A stretch of DNA of 64,000 nucleotides, taken from the NCBI GenBank assembly GCA_905221605.1, contig CAJNDS010001113.1:1033163-1097162 (forward strand). Reading direction: 5' to 3'. Shown piece after piece: positions 23,001 through 53,837 of the stretch; within the stretch, counting starts at the first letter, position 1; each line of letters opens with the position of its first letter. The notes under the pieces were generated by a model. It was not told the origin of the DNA. It was given only the letters and a program-made list of their open reading frames with translations, and ran no database searches. Source of the DNA: Symbiodinium natans. Lineage: Eukaryota; Sar; Dinophyceae; Suessiales; Symbiodiniaceae. Position numbers and translations under genes: made by a program.

Positions 23001-23762
23001 TGGAAGATTTGGAGAGAACCCACTGCTTTCAATCAAGTGTCTCGACCTTTGGAGCCGTCTCTCACGTGCCTTCTCTGCTCTCGCTTCTACTTTTCTTGCA
23101 AAAGCTGCCTATACTCAGCACTCGTGTCTCCGAAATTCGGCCCTTAGAGGCGACCCTGCAAGACCAAATATCAAAAGCAAAAAAGAAAAAAAAAACGAAG
23201 GCCTCCACTACCCGAGGCGCTGCAGCTCTCCGCATGGAGCTCGCCGGTGAGGCGGATGTTGCCTTCGCTCCGGGATGCTCTGAAGTGTCGGGCCACAAAC
23301 AAGATTTAAAAAAAAAACTGTCCAAAAACGGCCCGGCCTCCGACCCAGGCCGCCCCTCCATCGCGCACTGCATGGCAGGACGTGAATGCCAGGGCTCCTC
23401 GAACCAGCAGGTCCTCCGTCACGTTGAGGCCTGCTCCTTTTTGACCTCCTGAACTTTTTGTCCGGCACCCCTCCATGCCCAGGAAAAGGCGCCGGCGTTC
23501 AGGAGCAGTGTGCCCTTGACGGAGACGCAGGCTTCCTGGAACGCCGCCTCCTTCGCCTCAACGCTCAGGCTTCCGCTGAGGGCGACGCTGCCGTTGAAGA
23601 CCACGGGGGCCCGGAGCCGCAGCTTCGCGCCTGAAAGGAAAGAACACCTTCTCCCTTCCCTTCCCATTCCCTTACAAGAGGGGGGGCCTCTAAGGCCCGG
23701 GCGGGTCGCGCTGACATTGCAGGGGCCCTGCAGCACGAGCCTCTCCCGGACCTCCGCGGAAA
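9455..23762 (-). CDS. Multi-exon gene: beta-helix / Cys-rich / multi-pass membrane protein
   Basis: No single ORF shows this gene. It appears when short minus-strand exons are joined. In protein order: at least twelve beta-helix repeat exons, several with core pattern GN(I/M)xIxNxSLxVxNxxAxxxxGGA (23762-15952); one larger exon finishing the helix and entering a Cys-rich segment with CxxCP motifs (15375-14880); short exons with [11 protein letters not shown] and CARGYAGPG, resembling the GCC2/GCC3 or ephrin-receptor-like fold; then exons each carrying about one hydrophobic segment (13915 to 10143). Intact exons share intron phase with their neighbours. Families with this order occur widely in protists, usually as predicted surface receptors or adhesins of unknown ligand. 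The start codon and signal peptide are not located and the 3' end is uncertain, possibly as far as 5.7 kb. Three beta-helix units are broken, so the locus may be a partly decayed or alternatively spliced gene. Confidence 0.7.
10143..10220 (-). CDS. Membrane-segment exon (WNQLEMALL)
   Basis: Acceptor CCATCAG and donor CCG|GTGGC frame 26 residues, [20 protein letters not shown] then MTSCRP. 78 bp, phase 0-0, so it joins directly after the phase-0 exon at 11285-11211: the QPYK end there followed by WNQLE here is the arrangement I would expect in this membrane-protein class. Confidence 0.6.
11211..11285 (-). CDS. Membrane-segment exon ending YQPYK
   Basis: 25 residues: [20 protein letters not shown] then YQPYK. 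Acceptor AAATCCGAG, apparent GC donor AAG|GCCCC. 75 bp, phase 0-0. A clear transmembrane helix closed by a loop motif. Confidence 0.65.
11380..11440 (+). repeat. TTTAGGG/TTAGGGC array
   Basis: Telomere-like units in an intron of the membrane-protein gene. 11450-12270 holds further degenerate text and no exon I can define. Confidence 0.85.
12275..12355 (-). CDS. Exon with [11 protein letters not shown] motif
   Basis: 27 residues after [29 protein letters not shown] then PSCAAWE, with a possible GA donor. The pattern of an aromatic, a basic-Pro and a W-E pair at the membrane face matches related multi-pass proteins as I know them. Phase 0-0, consistent with the exon upstream. Confidence 0.55.
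12538..12650 (-). CDS. Membrane-segment exon
   Basis: Strong pyrimidine-rich acceptor CTTCCTTCCCTCAG and GT donor (AGC|GTAGGAG). Reads [20 protein letters not shown] then [14 protein letters not shown]. 113 bp, phase 1 to 0. One transmembrane helix. Confidence 0.65.
12786..12912 (-). CDS. Membrane-segment exon
   Basis: Reads [20 protein letters not shown] and then [20 protein letters not shown]. Acceptor CATCTGAG; a GC donor at 12785 gives phase 1, matching the next exon. A GT at 12816 is an alternative that would break phase. Confidence 0.6.
12995..13177 (-). CDS. Exon with QCLL...WG...[12 protein letters not shown]
   Basis: 61 residues in phase 0-0: after [20 protein letters not shown] a loop with [13 protein letters not shown] leads into a membrane helix, [12 protein letters not shown]. 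An acceptor GTGCCAG and an apparent GC donor bound it. Confidence 0.65.
13850..13915 (-). CDS. First membrane-segment exon
   Basis: 22 residues, [20 protein letters not shown] then AT, between CTCGGCAG and ACG|GTCGG. 66 bp, phase 0-0, joining in frame to the 13177 exon. Upstream coding up to the Cys-rich exon is not fully resolved. Confidence 0.6.
13968..14114 (-). CDS. Cys-rich exon
   Basis: Reads [20 protein letters not shown] and then [10 protein letters not shown], two CxxC pairs following the CARGYAGPG exon. The acceptor TTTGGCAG is plausible; the donor position is uncertain. Fits the end of the Cys-rich ectodomain before the membrane segments. Confidence 0.45.
14520..14556 (-). CDS. 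Short Cys-rich exon (CARGYAGPG)
   Basis: After GAAGTGAG the frame reads [15 protein letters not shown]. Phase agrees with the preceding exon (GA|G). C-x-x-GY-x-GP is a hallmark of GCC2/GCC3-type repeats. The donor is not certain. Confidence 0.5.
14702..14797 (-). CDS. Cys-rich exon ([11 protein letters not shown])
   Basis: Reads [20 protein letters not shown] then [12 protein letters not shown]. Bounded by CGCAAAG and GA|GTTGG. 96 bp; phases 2-to-2 match both neighbours. The CPNxxxCPGG motif is typical of GCC2/GCC3 ectodomains. Confidence 0.65.
14880..15375 (-). CDS. Large exon: last beta-helix turns plus ephrin-receptor-like Cys repeat
   Basis: The clearest exon of the gene, about 165 residues. 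The first half has helix turns: [20 protein letters not shown], then [20 protein letters not shown] and [12 protein letters not shown]. The second half has [20 protein letters not shown] and [19 protein letters not shown], the CxxCPxG pattern of ephrin-receptor-like/GCC2-GCC3 domains. It starts after CAGGAG in the same phase 1 as the beta-helix exons upstream and ends at GG|GTACATGG in phase 2, which fits the next exon. It ties the repeat exons to the membrane part. Confidence 0.75.
15952..16050 (-). CDS. Beta-helix repeat exon (intact)
   Basis: 99 bp. Reads [20 protein letters not shown] then [12 protein letters not shown]. Acceptor GTCGTAGAG|GC; a GA donor (A|GAACGA) keeps phase 1-1. Confidence 0.65.
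16088..16132. repeat. (CA)/(TA) simple repeat
   Basis: ACACACATATATAT in an intron, followed by C- and A-runs at 16150-16230. Confidence 0.85.
16461..16548 (-). pseudogene. Beta-helix repeat exon with frameshift
   Basis: Opens as the others ([16 protein letters not shown]) but about two bases are missing just after, where intact copies read (E/Q/K)V(H/Q)N. The GGA block therefore lies in another frame and the exon frame meets a stop. Acceptor form AGAG|GC is kept. Confidence 0.6.
17400..17502 (-). pseudogene. Beta-helix repeat exon with one-base insertion
   Basis: 103 bp instead of 102. An extra C in the GGGAACATC-CGAGATC stretch (near 17476) shifts the frame at GNI. Both sides otherwise match intact copies: VLSSRGNI before, [20 protein letters not shown] after correction of register. 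Confidence 0.65.
17774..17855 (-). pseudogene. Heavily degraded beta-helix repeat exon
   Basis: Only patches remain: GGTCCACAATGCCAGG and GAGATCTTGA line up with intact copies. The frame is broken and the GGA codons are gone. Confidence 0.45.
18617..18633 (+). repeat. Isolated copy of CGGTATTTACAGYGTTT
   Basis: The same 17-mer that is spaced three times in each 1.6 kb left-end unit, here alone, about 16 kb away, preceded by a 20 bp poly-G run at 18561-18581. Region 18060-19380 otherwise shows nothing assignable. Confidence 0.8.
19382..19477 (-). CDS. Beta-helix repeat exon (intact)
   Basis: 96 bp. Reads [20 protein letters not shown] then [11 protein letters not shown]. Acceptor CCGCAGAG|GC. 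No clear GT, GC or GA donor in phase, so its 3' edge is approximate. Confidence 0.6.
19495..19612 (+). repeat. TTTAGGG array
   Basis: About 16 units with TTCAGGG and GTTAGGG variants. It starts about 18 bp from the acceptor of the neighbouring beta-helix exon. Confidence 0.93.
19893..19991 (-). CDS. Beta-helix repeat exon (intact)
   Basis: 99 bp. Reads [20 protein letters not shown] then [12 protein letters not shown]. Acceptor CGCGGAG|GC, GT donor T|GTAAAA, phase 1-1. Confidence 0.7.
20030..20200. repeat. TA and TATATTT simple repeats
   Basis: (TA)n followed by about a dozen TTTATA hexamers, intronic. Confidence 0.92.
20305..20540. repeat. Degenerate minisatellite, core CATGTCGGCGCG
   Basis: Eight or so copies of (G)ACATGTCGGCGCG(T/C) spaced by about 25-40 bp of T-rich filler. 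Reads as a false Cys/Arg/Ser-rich ORF on the plus strand. No coding role seen. Confidence 0.7.
21212..21316 (-). CDS. Beta-helix repeat exon (intact)
   Basis: 105 bp with a GA donor (A|GAAGCC). Reads [20 protein letters not shown] then [14 protein letters not shown]. Confidence 0.65.
21520..21618 (-). CDS. Beta-helix repeat exon (intact)
   Basis: 99 bp. Reads [20 protein letters not shown] then [14 protein letters not shown] donor T|GTAAAC, phase 1-1. Confidence 0.75.
21995..22087 (-). CDS. Beta-helix repeat exon (intact)
   Basis: 93 bp. Reads [20 protein letters not shown] then [12 protein letters not shown] donor T|GTAGAA, phase 1-1. Confidence 0.75.
22214..22318 (-). CDS. Beta-helix repeat exon (intact)
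   Basis: 105 bp. Reads [20 protein letters not shown] then [16 protein letters not shown] donor T|GTCAGG, phase 1-1. Confidence 0.72.
22534..22626 (-). CDS. Beta-helix repeat exon (intact)
   Basis: 93 bp. Reads [20 protein letters not shown] then [12 protein letters not shown] donor G|GCAAAG, phase 1-1. Confidence 0.72.
22656..22696 (-). repeat. Short CCCTAAA array
   Basis: About six units, starting 30 bp from a beta-helix exon acceptor. Confidence 0.9.
23212..23277 (-). CDS. Divergent beta-helix exon
   Basis: 66 bp, acceptor TTCAGAG|CA and donor G|GTAGTGG, phase 1-1. Reads [20 protein letters not shown]. Related in pattern but not in DNA to the 22.6-16.0 kb set. Confidence 0.6.
23338..23430 (-). 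CDS. Divergent beta-helix exon
   Basis: 93 bp, phase 1-1, GC donor. Reads [20 protein letters not shown] then [10 protein letters not shown]: the GxLxFxxCxAxxGGA pattern of a chlamydial-PMP-like or PbH1 helix turn. Confidence 0.6.
23469..23630 (-). CDS. Divergent beta-helix exon, two turns
   Basis: 162 bp, phase 1-1. Strong acceptor TTCTTTCCTTTCAG and donor G|GTGCC. Reads [20 protein letters not shown] then [20 protein letters not shown], two regular strand-turn repeats. Confidence 0.62.
23712..23762 (-). CDS. Candidate most upstream beta-helix exon
   Basis: 51 bp between TTCAAGAG and a GC donor, phase 1-1. Reads [18 protein letters not shown] (CA)n run lies just upstream (23793-23810). The gene's true 5' end is not found. 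Confidence 0.4.
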
Positions 23763-24165
23763 CTCTTGAAGTCGCGGCAGCAGAAGGGCGTCACACACAC
23801 ACACACACAGAGAAGCCAAAGCCTTGCGATCACAAAGGACCACACCTCGTAATCCCCGGACAACTCGAGGCGGCCCTCACGACAGTGCAGGGCTCGGCCG
23901 TGTTGGGCCTCCTGACGACACCACCCTGCGTTGGGAGGGTTTAGTGCTGATAGTGCTGAGGGATCATCCTTTGTCGTCTGAGAGGGCACTCCACTCTCGG
24001 GGTCTGAGGGTGCTACAGGGAAAATCTGAGAAACAGCATGAGAGCGACAGAAGTCACAAGCAAAAACAAGCCGCTGTCCAAGAAACTGCTGCTACCCCTT
24101 TGCCGAATCACGCCACCGTGTCCGAGCGTTTGTACGGACCAGCAAGAGACGCACAGAAGAGGAAG

Positions 24166-24229
24166 GAACCCTAAACTCCAAACCCTAAACCCTAAACCCT
24201 AAACCCTAAACCCTAAACCCTAAACCCTA
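24166..24229 (-). repeat. CCCTAAA array
   Basis: Eight or nine units, facing the array at 24331 across a 100 bp unique island. Confidence 0.92.
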
Positions 24230-24273
24230 CGACCGCTTTGCGTACATTATTCTACAAAGCGCTTCGCTTCGTC

Positions 24274-47127
<22,854 letters not shown>

Positions 47128-47570
47128 GCAGGTAATGTCGAAGCCTGAATAAGCAACGAAGCTGTTCCGTAAGGCCCTTTACTATGTTTACACTGTACTC
47201 CAAAACCCTGTTCTAGTCTAAAGAGAGTGCCCTGCCATGAACCCCTGAGATTCAGGCCCTTCGGGAGCAGTGGTTTGTTGGACTGGTGTAAGGGTTCATG
47301 TCAAGGCTTACAATTTACAGGGTTCAGAGTATAGGGTTTAAAGGGTTAAAGTCCTCGAAGTGCGCAATAAGCATAACGAATTCATAAGTGTTTCACACTG
47401 TACTTCAGAAGCTCGTTCCTACTCACAGTAGTCTCAGCGAACTTCACTGAGATGTAGACATGTAGCGGACTGGGCAAAAACATCACAACATGAATTCCAC
47501 CCGGTTGCAAACTGAAAGCTTGGGATCAAACATGACTCCCGAAGCAAAACCTATACAAAACATGATGGAA

Positions 47571-47990
47571 TCAGCTACGATCTTCCACCCCCCCGCATTT
47601 TGCTGAGGGCTTCTTCAGACAAAGATCTTTCACAAACATTGTTGGCACTTCAACACTAAGGGGATGCCCTGGCCACATTTGTTTTGGTGCGTACCCGCCA
47701 CCGAAAGACGACAAACACGAAACCGCACATCCAAAGTCATTGACGGAACAGCCACGCCATCTACAGATGGCATGTTCTAGGCCGTTGGGTCGAACAAGTG
47801 ACAAACTCGTGACACACGAATTAGTGCATCCTGCCATGTATGGTACGTGACCCTGCATGTGGTGCTGAAGCTCTGCATGCCTATTGCGCACAGTGTCTCC
47901 CACTACATCCTCCTCTAACATGATGTGGTAACGATTGGGCTCTTCTTTTTCACTCTCAAGCAAAGCATTGACGAAAGGATCTTTCCCCCT
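47571..47990 (-). pseudogene. Integrase N-terminal zinc-binding fragment
   Basis: Reads RYHIMLEEDVVGDTVRNRHA and then HHMQGHVPYMAGCTNSCVTS: an H...H...C..C arrangement as in the HHCC domain that starts copia integrase (GAG-pre-integrase region). Downstream text (DFGCAV...) loses resemblance to a core with D,D-35-E and ends at a stop. In a different frame from the block before it. Confidence 0.6.
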
Positions 47991-48610
47991 TAGGGGGTTG
48001 GCGATCGACCCTCTTGCTCGCGACTGTACTCGCGGCGGCGTCGAGCCATCTCGACAAAAGCGGATGATGCTGCCTTGGCTGGCACTGTGGCCGTTGTTGC
48101 CTTGGCCGGTGAACTCGCCATTGATGGTGCCGTTGTTGTTGGTGGCGCCATAGGTGCTGCCATGGTCACATCTCCTGGAGCTGGGGTAATGGGTGTCTCC
48201 TCCTCCATTGGCAATCTCGGCACAGGCGGTGGCGGTGGGAGAATCAGACGGGCTTTGGCTGTCGCCCGTTCGCGTTCGGCTTGGGCGTTGTGGATGTCGC
48301 GGCTCCGCGCGCGGCGGCGTTCCTCGAACGCTGCTCCCGTCACCAACCCATGTTCCAATTCCATCCTGAGGCTTAGCGGATGGTGGTCCTTTGCGGTTGT
48401 CGCTGCCGAGGCGCCCGGAGGCGGCCCCAGTGCGGCGACACGTCGCACTGTGGAACGTAGGTTCGCAACTGACTCTTCCAGAGACAGCGGAAGCTGTGCT
48501 GACTCTTTCGCCCTCATACGGAGGTAGGAGTCTCGGAGAGGGCCCAAAGCCGTGAGGTTCTCCTCCGTCAACCCCTGTGCTTCCAGATGGACCTGCAAAT
48601 AAGGTCCTCG
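47990..48610 (-). pseudogene. Retroelement spacer, downstream part
   Basis: Protein-like frame: HLEAQGLTEENLTALGPLRD, then SLEESVANLRSTVRRVAALG, an Arg/Glu-rich helix, a poly-Pro run, an Ala/Thr-rich stretch and ARRRREYSREQEG. No domain recognised. Ends at a stop where the integrase fragment continues in another frame. Confidence 0.55.
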
Positions 48611-49230
48611 GAATTCTTGGAGGCAAGGCTCTCTCTCCACGGGGCAGCAGAGTCCCACCTGATGTCGGAGCCTCATGCCGAGAACATGAGGAACTTCATG
48701 GCAATAGCGCAATCCGATCGGGTGCCAGTCCGGCAGGTCCGTGTCGACTGGAATACTTGGAAGCAGGCGGTGGACGAGCCCTTGGAGCTCGAGATTGGAC
48801 CTCGCCAGGGGAGAGGGTTCGCGGTCCACGCCCTTGGACCGGACATCACCATGGAAGCCGAGACCGTACCGGGACCAGCGACCCCGGATGCTTCGTCCAA
48901 CGACATGGAGATTGTGACCACGGAGGAGGCTGTGCCAGAACCCCCTGCAGCACCCAAGGCAGTGGGTACAACGACCTCGGTGTCGGATTCCGAGGAGGAC
49001 AACTGGGGACAGTGGCGACCAGCAAAGGCTGGACCTGCGACACCGGATGCCGCCCACGTGGCGAGCATACCGGAACCTACAACCCCGCCAGCAACGTGGC
49101 AGCAACCTCCTATGGAACCGATTGCGGCCAACGCCACGATCACAGAAAACACAAGAGGCCCGACTCCACGACATGGACGCAGCGAGTTGACAGACCAGAC
49201 AATAAGGGTCGTTGGTCTCGTTGTTCACGA
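48600..49230 (+). pseudogene. Apparently inverted block inside the retroelement
   Basis: Only the plus-strand frame has balanced composition here: RVDWNTWKQAVDEPLELEIG, then PGPATPDASSNDMEIVTTEE and VSDSEEDNWGQWRPAKAGPA. The minus-strand frame that is open across it is Arg/Cys/His-rich and looks like a shadow. Same acidic, Pro/Thr-rich style as the rest of the spacer, which suggests local inversion. Confidence 0.5.
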
Positions 49231-50011
49231 GCGCCTGCCATGAGCCTTCGAAGCGGCGACATATCCAAGTCAGCCAGCCGGAACTTGCGAAGCGGCGCTT
49301 GCCTTTCCGGGTCGGTCCGGCAAGGTAGTCCGGAGGTGGCCCACTCGGTTCCCGAACGACGGGTCGCCCCCCCATAGGCGTCCGCTCCTTTGCAGGCTTC
49401 TCCTTCTTGGACTCCAGCTTCGGCACGGGGTACTCCTTCTTGGCCTTCAATGCAGCGTCCTTGGCTGCTCTCGCTTCCATGAAGCGTCGCCAGGCTTCTG
49501 GGTCGTTGCCCATTATCTCGTAACTGTCGGATTTTTCCTCCGAGGCTTTCTCCTCCCTTTCCTCCAGAAACTTTTCCCAGAGTGAGGTCTTCTTCTCTTC
49601 CTTCGAGGTCTCCTTTTCCTTCTCCGGGGCCTCTTTCTTCCTCAGCGTCTTGGGAGTTGGCCGCATCAGCGTGGGCTCTCTGGCTTTGTGGGAGGATGGC
49701 CGCTCCACCATCGTGGGCTCTCTGGCTCGATGGGATGATGGCTGCTCCATCATTGTCACATCTTCGGCTCCTTCCGCCGTCTCCTCTTCGGATGGCGGGG
49801 GTGATGGAACATAGATCGTGACCGGAGATGTTTCCTCGTCTCGTAGGGGACCGAGTCGCTCTTCTTCCTCGGTGATTCTGTTCACCTGGTGCTCGTCCAC
49901 GAGTAGCATCCTGCGCGCTCGCGCTCCCTCTCGCATACCCTCCAGCTCGCTGATAGAGCGGACCATTGTCTCGCTCATGGCTGGCTCCACCTCCATTGGT
50001 TCCTCTTCCAT
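49230..50011 (-). CDS. Retroelement second ORF, upstream part
   Basis: Starts with ATG in the context CGCACCATGG, directly after an in-frame TAG. Reads MEEEPMEVEPAMSETMVRSI, then two copies of PSSH(R/K)AREPT, a Lys/Glu-rich region and a basic segment (KRRFASSGWLTWICRRFEGS). No known domain. It overlaps the end of the gag-protease frame, so it is reached either by frameshift or by re-initiation. Confidence 0.55.
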
Positions 50012-52673
50012 GGTGCGCTAAGGCGTCTACCACAAAAGACGGTGGCTCCTGGTGCTTTGGGCATCCAAGGCTTTCGGGTTGATACTTGCGAGATTGCTCT
50101 TGCAGATCACGACCAAAACACGACAAGGGAATGTTTGCCGCTGTGGTGCTACTGTCACACGCATGCACAAGCCACTCGATTGTTGGTGTGGTGTTGCTTT
50201 GCTCCCCATGTGTGGTGATGTTGTGGTCTGCACAAGAAAACAAGCACGCACGACTGTCCAACTCATGCACAAGCCTCTCGACTGCTGGTGCGGTGTTGTT
50301 GTTTTGCTCCCCGTGTGAGATGATGTTGTTGTCTGCACAAGAAAACAAACATGTATGACTGTCAAGCTCATGGAAAACTGGCATGTCCGCATGACTGAAA
50401 GACTCAAAGGAACTAGGCGCGGCGCTCAAAAGCTCATCAACGGCCCTTAGTTTCTCCTTAGTCTCTCCTTGGTCCAGGTCAGCATGCTCATGACTCACAT
50501 GTCCCTTGCAGTCACTCATCTCATCAAGACATGAAATGTCCAGCAATTCAGGGTTTTTGGGCTCAACACACACTCTCGCAGAATTTCGATAACCGCGATT
50601 TGAGGTCGAACGATGAAAATCACGATCAGCGGATGACTTTCGAGATCGATTTTGGCGATGTTGTTCCGTTTTGGCGATCAAATCCTGAGGCTTTAGAGCT
50701 AAAGGATGGTCACTCCGTACTGACGCAAGCCAACTTACTGAAGCAAACAAGGTGGGCTTCAAAGTTACGCCATGCTTGCGGACAGTGATTCCGCCTTGCT
50801 GTACGCACAGCGTCGGTTCCCAACCACCGTTCTGACAAAGCAAATTGATGTTCAGCAAATTGTGCTTGATCTGATCGGAAATGACGGCTTCAAACCTAGC
50901 TTTACACATGTACACAGCGTCACTCTCATGCTCAGAACTGCTCTTCGATGATGCTGGGGTGGTGGTTTCAAAGCAAACTTCCACCAAAACATGTGTTGAT
51001 CCGCCAATCTCAACGGAATCTCCAGTCGCAGTCTCCGCATAGGACTTCGGGCGTTTTTCCAACCAACTCAGGATCTTCACGTGGTCGCTCTCAAGCGTCT
51101 CTCTCGTGATGATGTGGAACGAACTACCAGAGTCAATCAGCCAGTAAATGCGATCATCTGAAGGAAAACTAACCACCTGGTTCGTGAGCATCATACCAAA
51201 GTGATATCCTTCCAGAAACGTCTTGACTGATGACTGTGCTTTTCCATTACCCTTGGTTGTGGGCTGCGCTGCTGCTTTCGCCGATGTAGACGATGAAGAC
51301 GAGGGTGCCTCCGGCTGCGTCGTAATGGCCTGGCTCGTCGCCGCTGCGGCTTTGTCCTTCGAAGGTGCCCAGCAGTCGCGTGCCCAGTGTCCAGTCTTCC
51401 CGCAGTTCCGGCAGACATCTGTCTTCTTCGCCTCTCTGCTCTTGCTCCGAGCTCTGTCTCCTTTTCCGCCTTGGTCACCTTTCCTGTCCTTTCCTTTCGC
51501 TTTGCCACCCTTCTGTCCCTTTTCTCCTTTCTCGCCTTTGTTGCCCTTGTTGCCCTTGGAGCCTTTGTTGCTCTTGTCCCTGTCGCCCTTTCCGCCCTTG
51601 CCACCCTTGAAGGCATTCGCATACCCGGATGCTCCTTCTCTCTGGAAGTCCATCACACGAAGCTGCTCGTCGTAAAACTGTAAACCAGTCATCAGCTCAC
51701 CCATGCTCTTCGTTGAGTGATGGAGGAGCAGGTATCTCTTGGTCTCAGAATCCAAGTGTTTCATCAGGCACAAAACTCCCTCTTGTTCTCCGATGAGCAA
51801 CTCCGGGAAGCGATGCTTCACCTGCGCCTCGAACTTGAGAAGTTCGGTGGTGTACCACCTAGCGACATCAAGTGGCCGCTTGAGGTGCTTTGGCAGCACC
51901 AGGCCTAATGCCTGCTCGCGAAGGGCTTGTCCTTCTACTCTGGAGCGAACGGACAACTCGTTGTTCAGCGAACGCCAGAGTTCGTATCCGGCACTTGCTC
52001 CCATCTGCTTCACCTCGATGAGATGCACCAAATCCTGCCCACGCTGGAACTTGCTCATGGACTGACGAAGCAAAAACCAAAGTTTGGTTGACCAAGCTGC
52101 CTTCCCGGCTTCAAGCTTCACTTGCAAAACTTCCACACTGCTACTAATCGCCTCCTGCAACTCCGTAGCGTACCGGTCGTCAAGCAAACAAAGCCAGCTT
52201 GTAAGTTCGTCTCTGTAAGCTGTCCAAACTCGGATTTCAGCATGCCTACTCGTCATGGACGCATAGTTCAGCTGAGGCAACTGTGGAATGTAGCCCTCTG
52301 CTCTCTTGTTTCGTACACCAGAGTCTACTTCCATATCCACAGGGGTCGATGCTCTCGCAGATGCTGCTGAGGGGTCTCCTCCAGGTGTAGGACTCGTCGA
52401 CGATGAAGTTGTAGCTGCTGCAATATGTGCATTGGCAGCATTCGCACTTGCAAGCTGCAATGCCTGCGTCAGCATGGCACTCATCTGTTGAAGTTGAGCT
52501 GCCTGCTGTCGGATCTGCTCGTCCTGTGCTTGCAGCATTGCTCTTGTGAACTCCATCTGTTGAGCTACTCCAGGTGCAAAGGGCAACTGCATATTCGGAA
52601 CTTGAAGGGGTTCTTGTGGTGCTGCACAGCCCCAACTGGTGGCTGATGGCCTGCTCCAGTCGTAGCTGTCCAC
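50012..52673 (-). CDS. Gag-protease polyprotein of copia-like element
   Basis: About 890 residues in one frame. Gln-rich N-terminal helix, then a typical copia gag body ending in a Gly/Lys repeat (KGGKGGKGDRDKSNKGSKGN and on). Zinc knuckle CRNCGKTGHWARDC at about 51370-51414. Aspartic protease motif WLIDSGSSFHIIT near 51110-51145. Beyond the protease comes a Ser/His/Asn-rich region with an imperfect repeat, LDSxxCLFSCADxNI. The first codon here is GTG; the frame is open further upstream to about 52.85 kb without an ATG, and a parallel frame begins MDNGEEHVPGRDRSPRGRSA, so a frame change near the N-terminus is possible. Confidence 0.75.
50140..50390. repeat. About 105 bp coding repeat, 2-3 copies
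   Basis: Encodes the tandem LDS(H/R)xCLFSCADxNIxxHGEQ units in the retroelement polyprotein (minus strand). The third copy is partial. Confidence 0.8.
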
Positions 52674-52899
52674 TGCCTTGGGTCTACTCCGCGTGGAACT
52701 GAAGGTGGTCGTGCTGGCAAAGACCTTCCACGTTCTCTTCTCCCACGGGCACTTGGTGACCTCGCACCGAAAAGCCCTGCGGAACTCAGGCTGCTTGCAC
52801 TGCGGCCTCTCGGAGAACGGTCTCGCCCAGGCACATGTTCTTCACCATTGTCCATGCTGGAGCACGAAGCTCCGCTACCACGTTCAAACACGTGGCACA

Positions 52900-53837
52900 G
52901 CTACTGGGGCCTAAGGGACCTCAAGTCAAGGTTACACTCAACCCCACAGCACAAAGCGCGGACTCTTTTCTTCACTGCGCTGTTCACAGTTACTCGAGCT
53001 CCGCTCGGCTTGAGCCAATGCGACGCTTGAGCCAATGCGAGCACGGCTCTCCAGCTTCAAACACTGTCTGCCAGACATGGGAAAACAAAGGTACTTCAGG
53101 TAAATACACTCAGCCATGGAACTTCTACTCCTAAACACTGTGGGTAGGTTCCTAGCACCTCTTAGGTGCTCTGCTGAGCTCTGTGCAGACCGAAACTGGC
53201 TTGAGTCACTTCTGGTCACCAAATACCAGGTCACAAACAGGATACGAGTTCCGACAAACGAGTTTTGAGAAAACGAACAGAAAACGGTTCTTCCTACTCA
53301 AAACAAGGTCTCACCAAGCCAAAAGAAATCTGCACTGCCTGACATGTTCTCGTGTCTATGCTTCACACTCATAGCAGACAACTCAAGTGCACATCACGTG
53401 TCAACTGGGAAACTAGGAGGGTCACATATATTAACTGGACAGGTGGTCAGCTGTCAGCCGGTTAGCAACGTCGAAGCTAGAAGCCCCGACATAGAGCTGG
53501 CAAAACATGACGTGTTAAAACAACGAGAAAGTCTGTACATGGAGAACGCAAGGGTGAATGTCAAAGTTCATCACACAGACGGCAGTGCAATAGCTGCACA
53601 TCTTACACGAATTTCTGTCTGCTACCCTGCTTGCTTAAGCATCTCTTAACAATGGCCACAAACCAGTGTCATTTTCAACTTGAGACACTTTGACTTTGCT
53701 ATGACCATGCTCAGAGTTTAATCTTGGCTTAGAACTTAAATAACTTAAAGCAAACTCCAATCGACGATAACGAAGTTTTCTTGAACATCCACATGAAAGG
53801 TGAATCAAGATCCAAAGCAATCAAGCAAACAAACGCA
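52900..53837. other. Unique sequence upstream of the retroelement
   Basis: May include the element's leader or LTR, but I could not match it to anything at 47.5 kb. CTTGAGCCAATGCGA is repeated at about 53010-53040. Confidence 0.4.

Larger units (their letters stand above)
47571..52900 (-). mobile_element. Ty1/copia-like retroelement, truncated
   Basis: Order on the minus strand: gag with zinc knuckle, aspartic protease, long spacer, zinc-binding start of integrase. Reverse transcriptase, RNase H and the integrase core are absent before unrelated sequence at 47.57 kb. The frame is broken at least twice (near 50.01 and 47.99) and one block reads on the opposite strand. No LTR pair, primer-binding site or target duplication was recognised, so boundaries are approximate. 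Confidence 0.8.
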
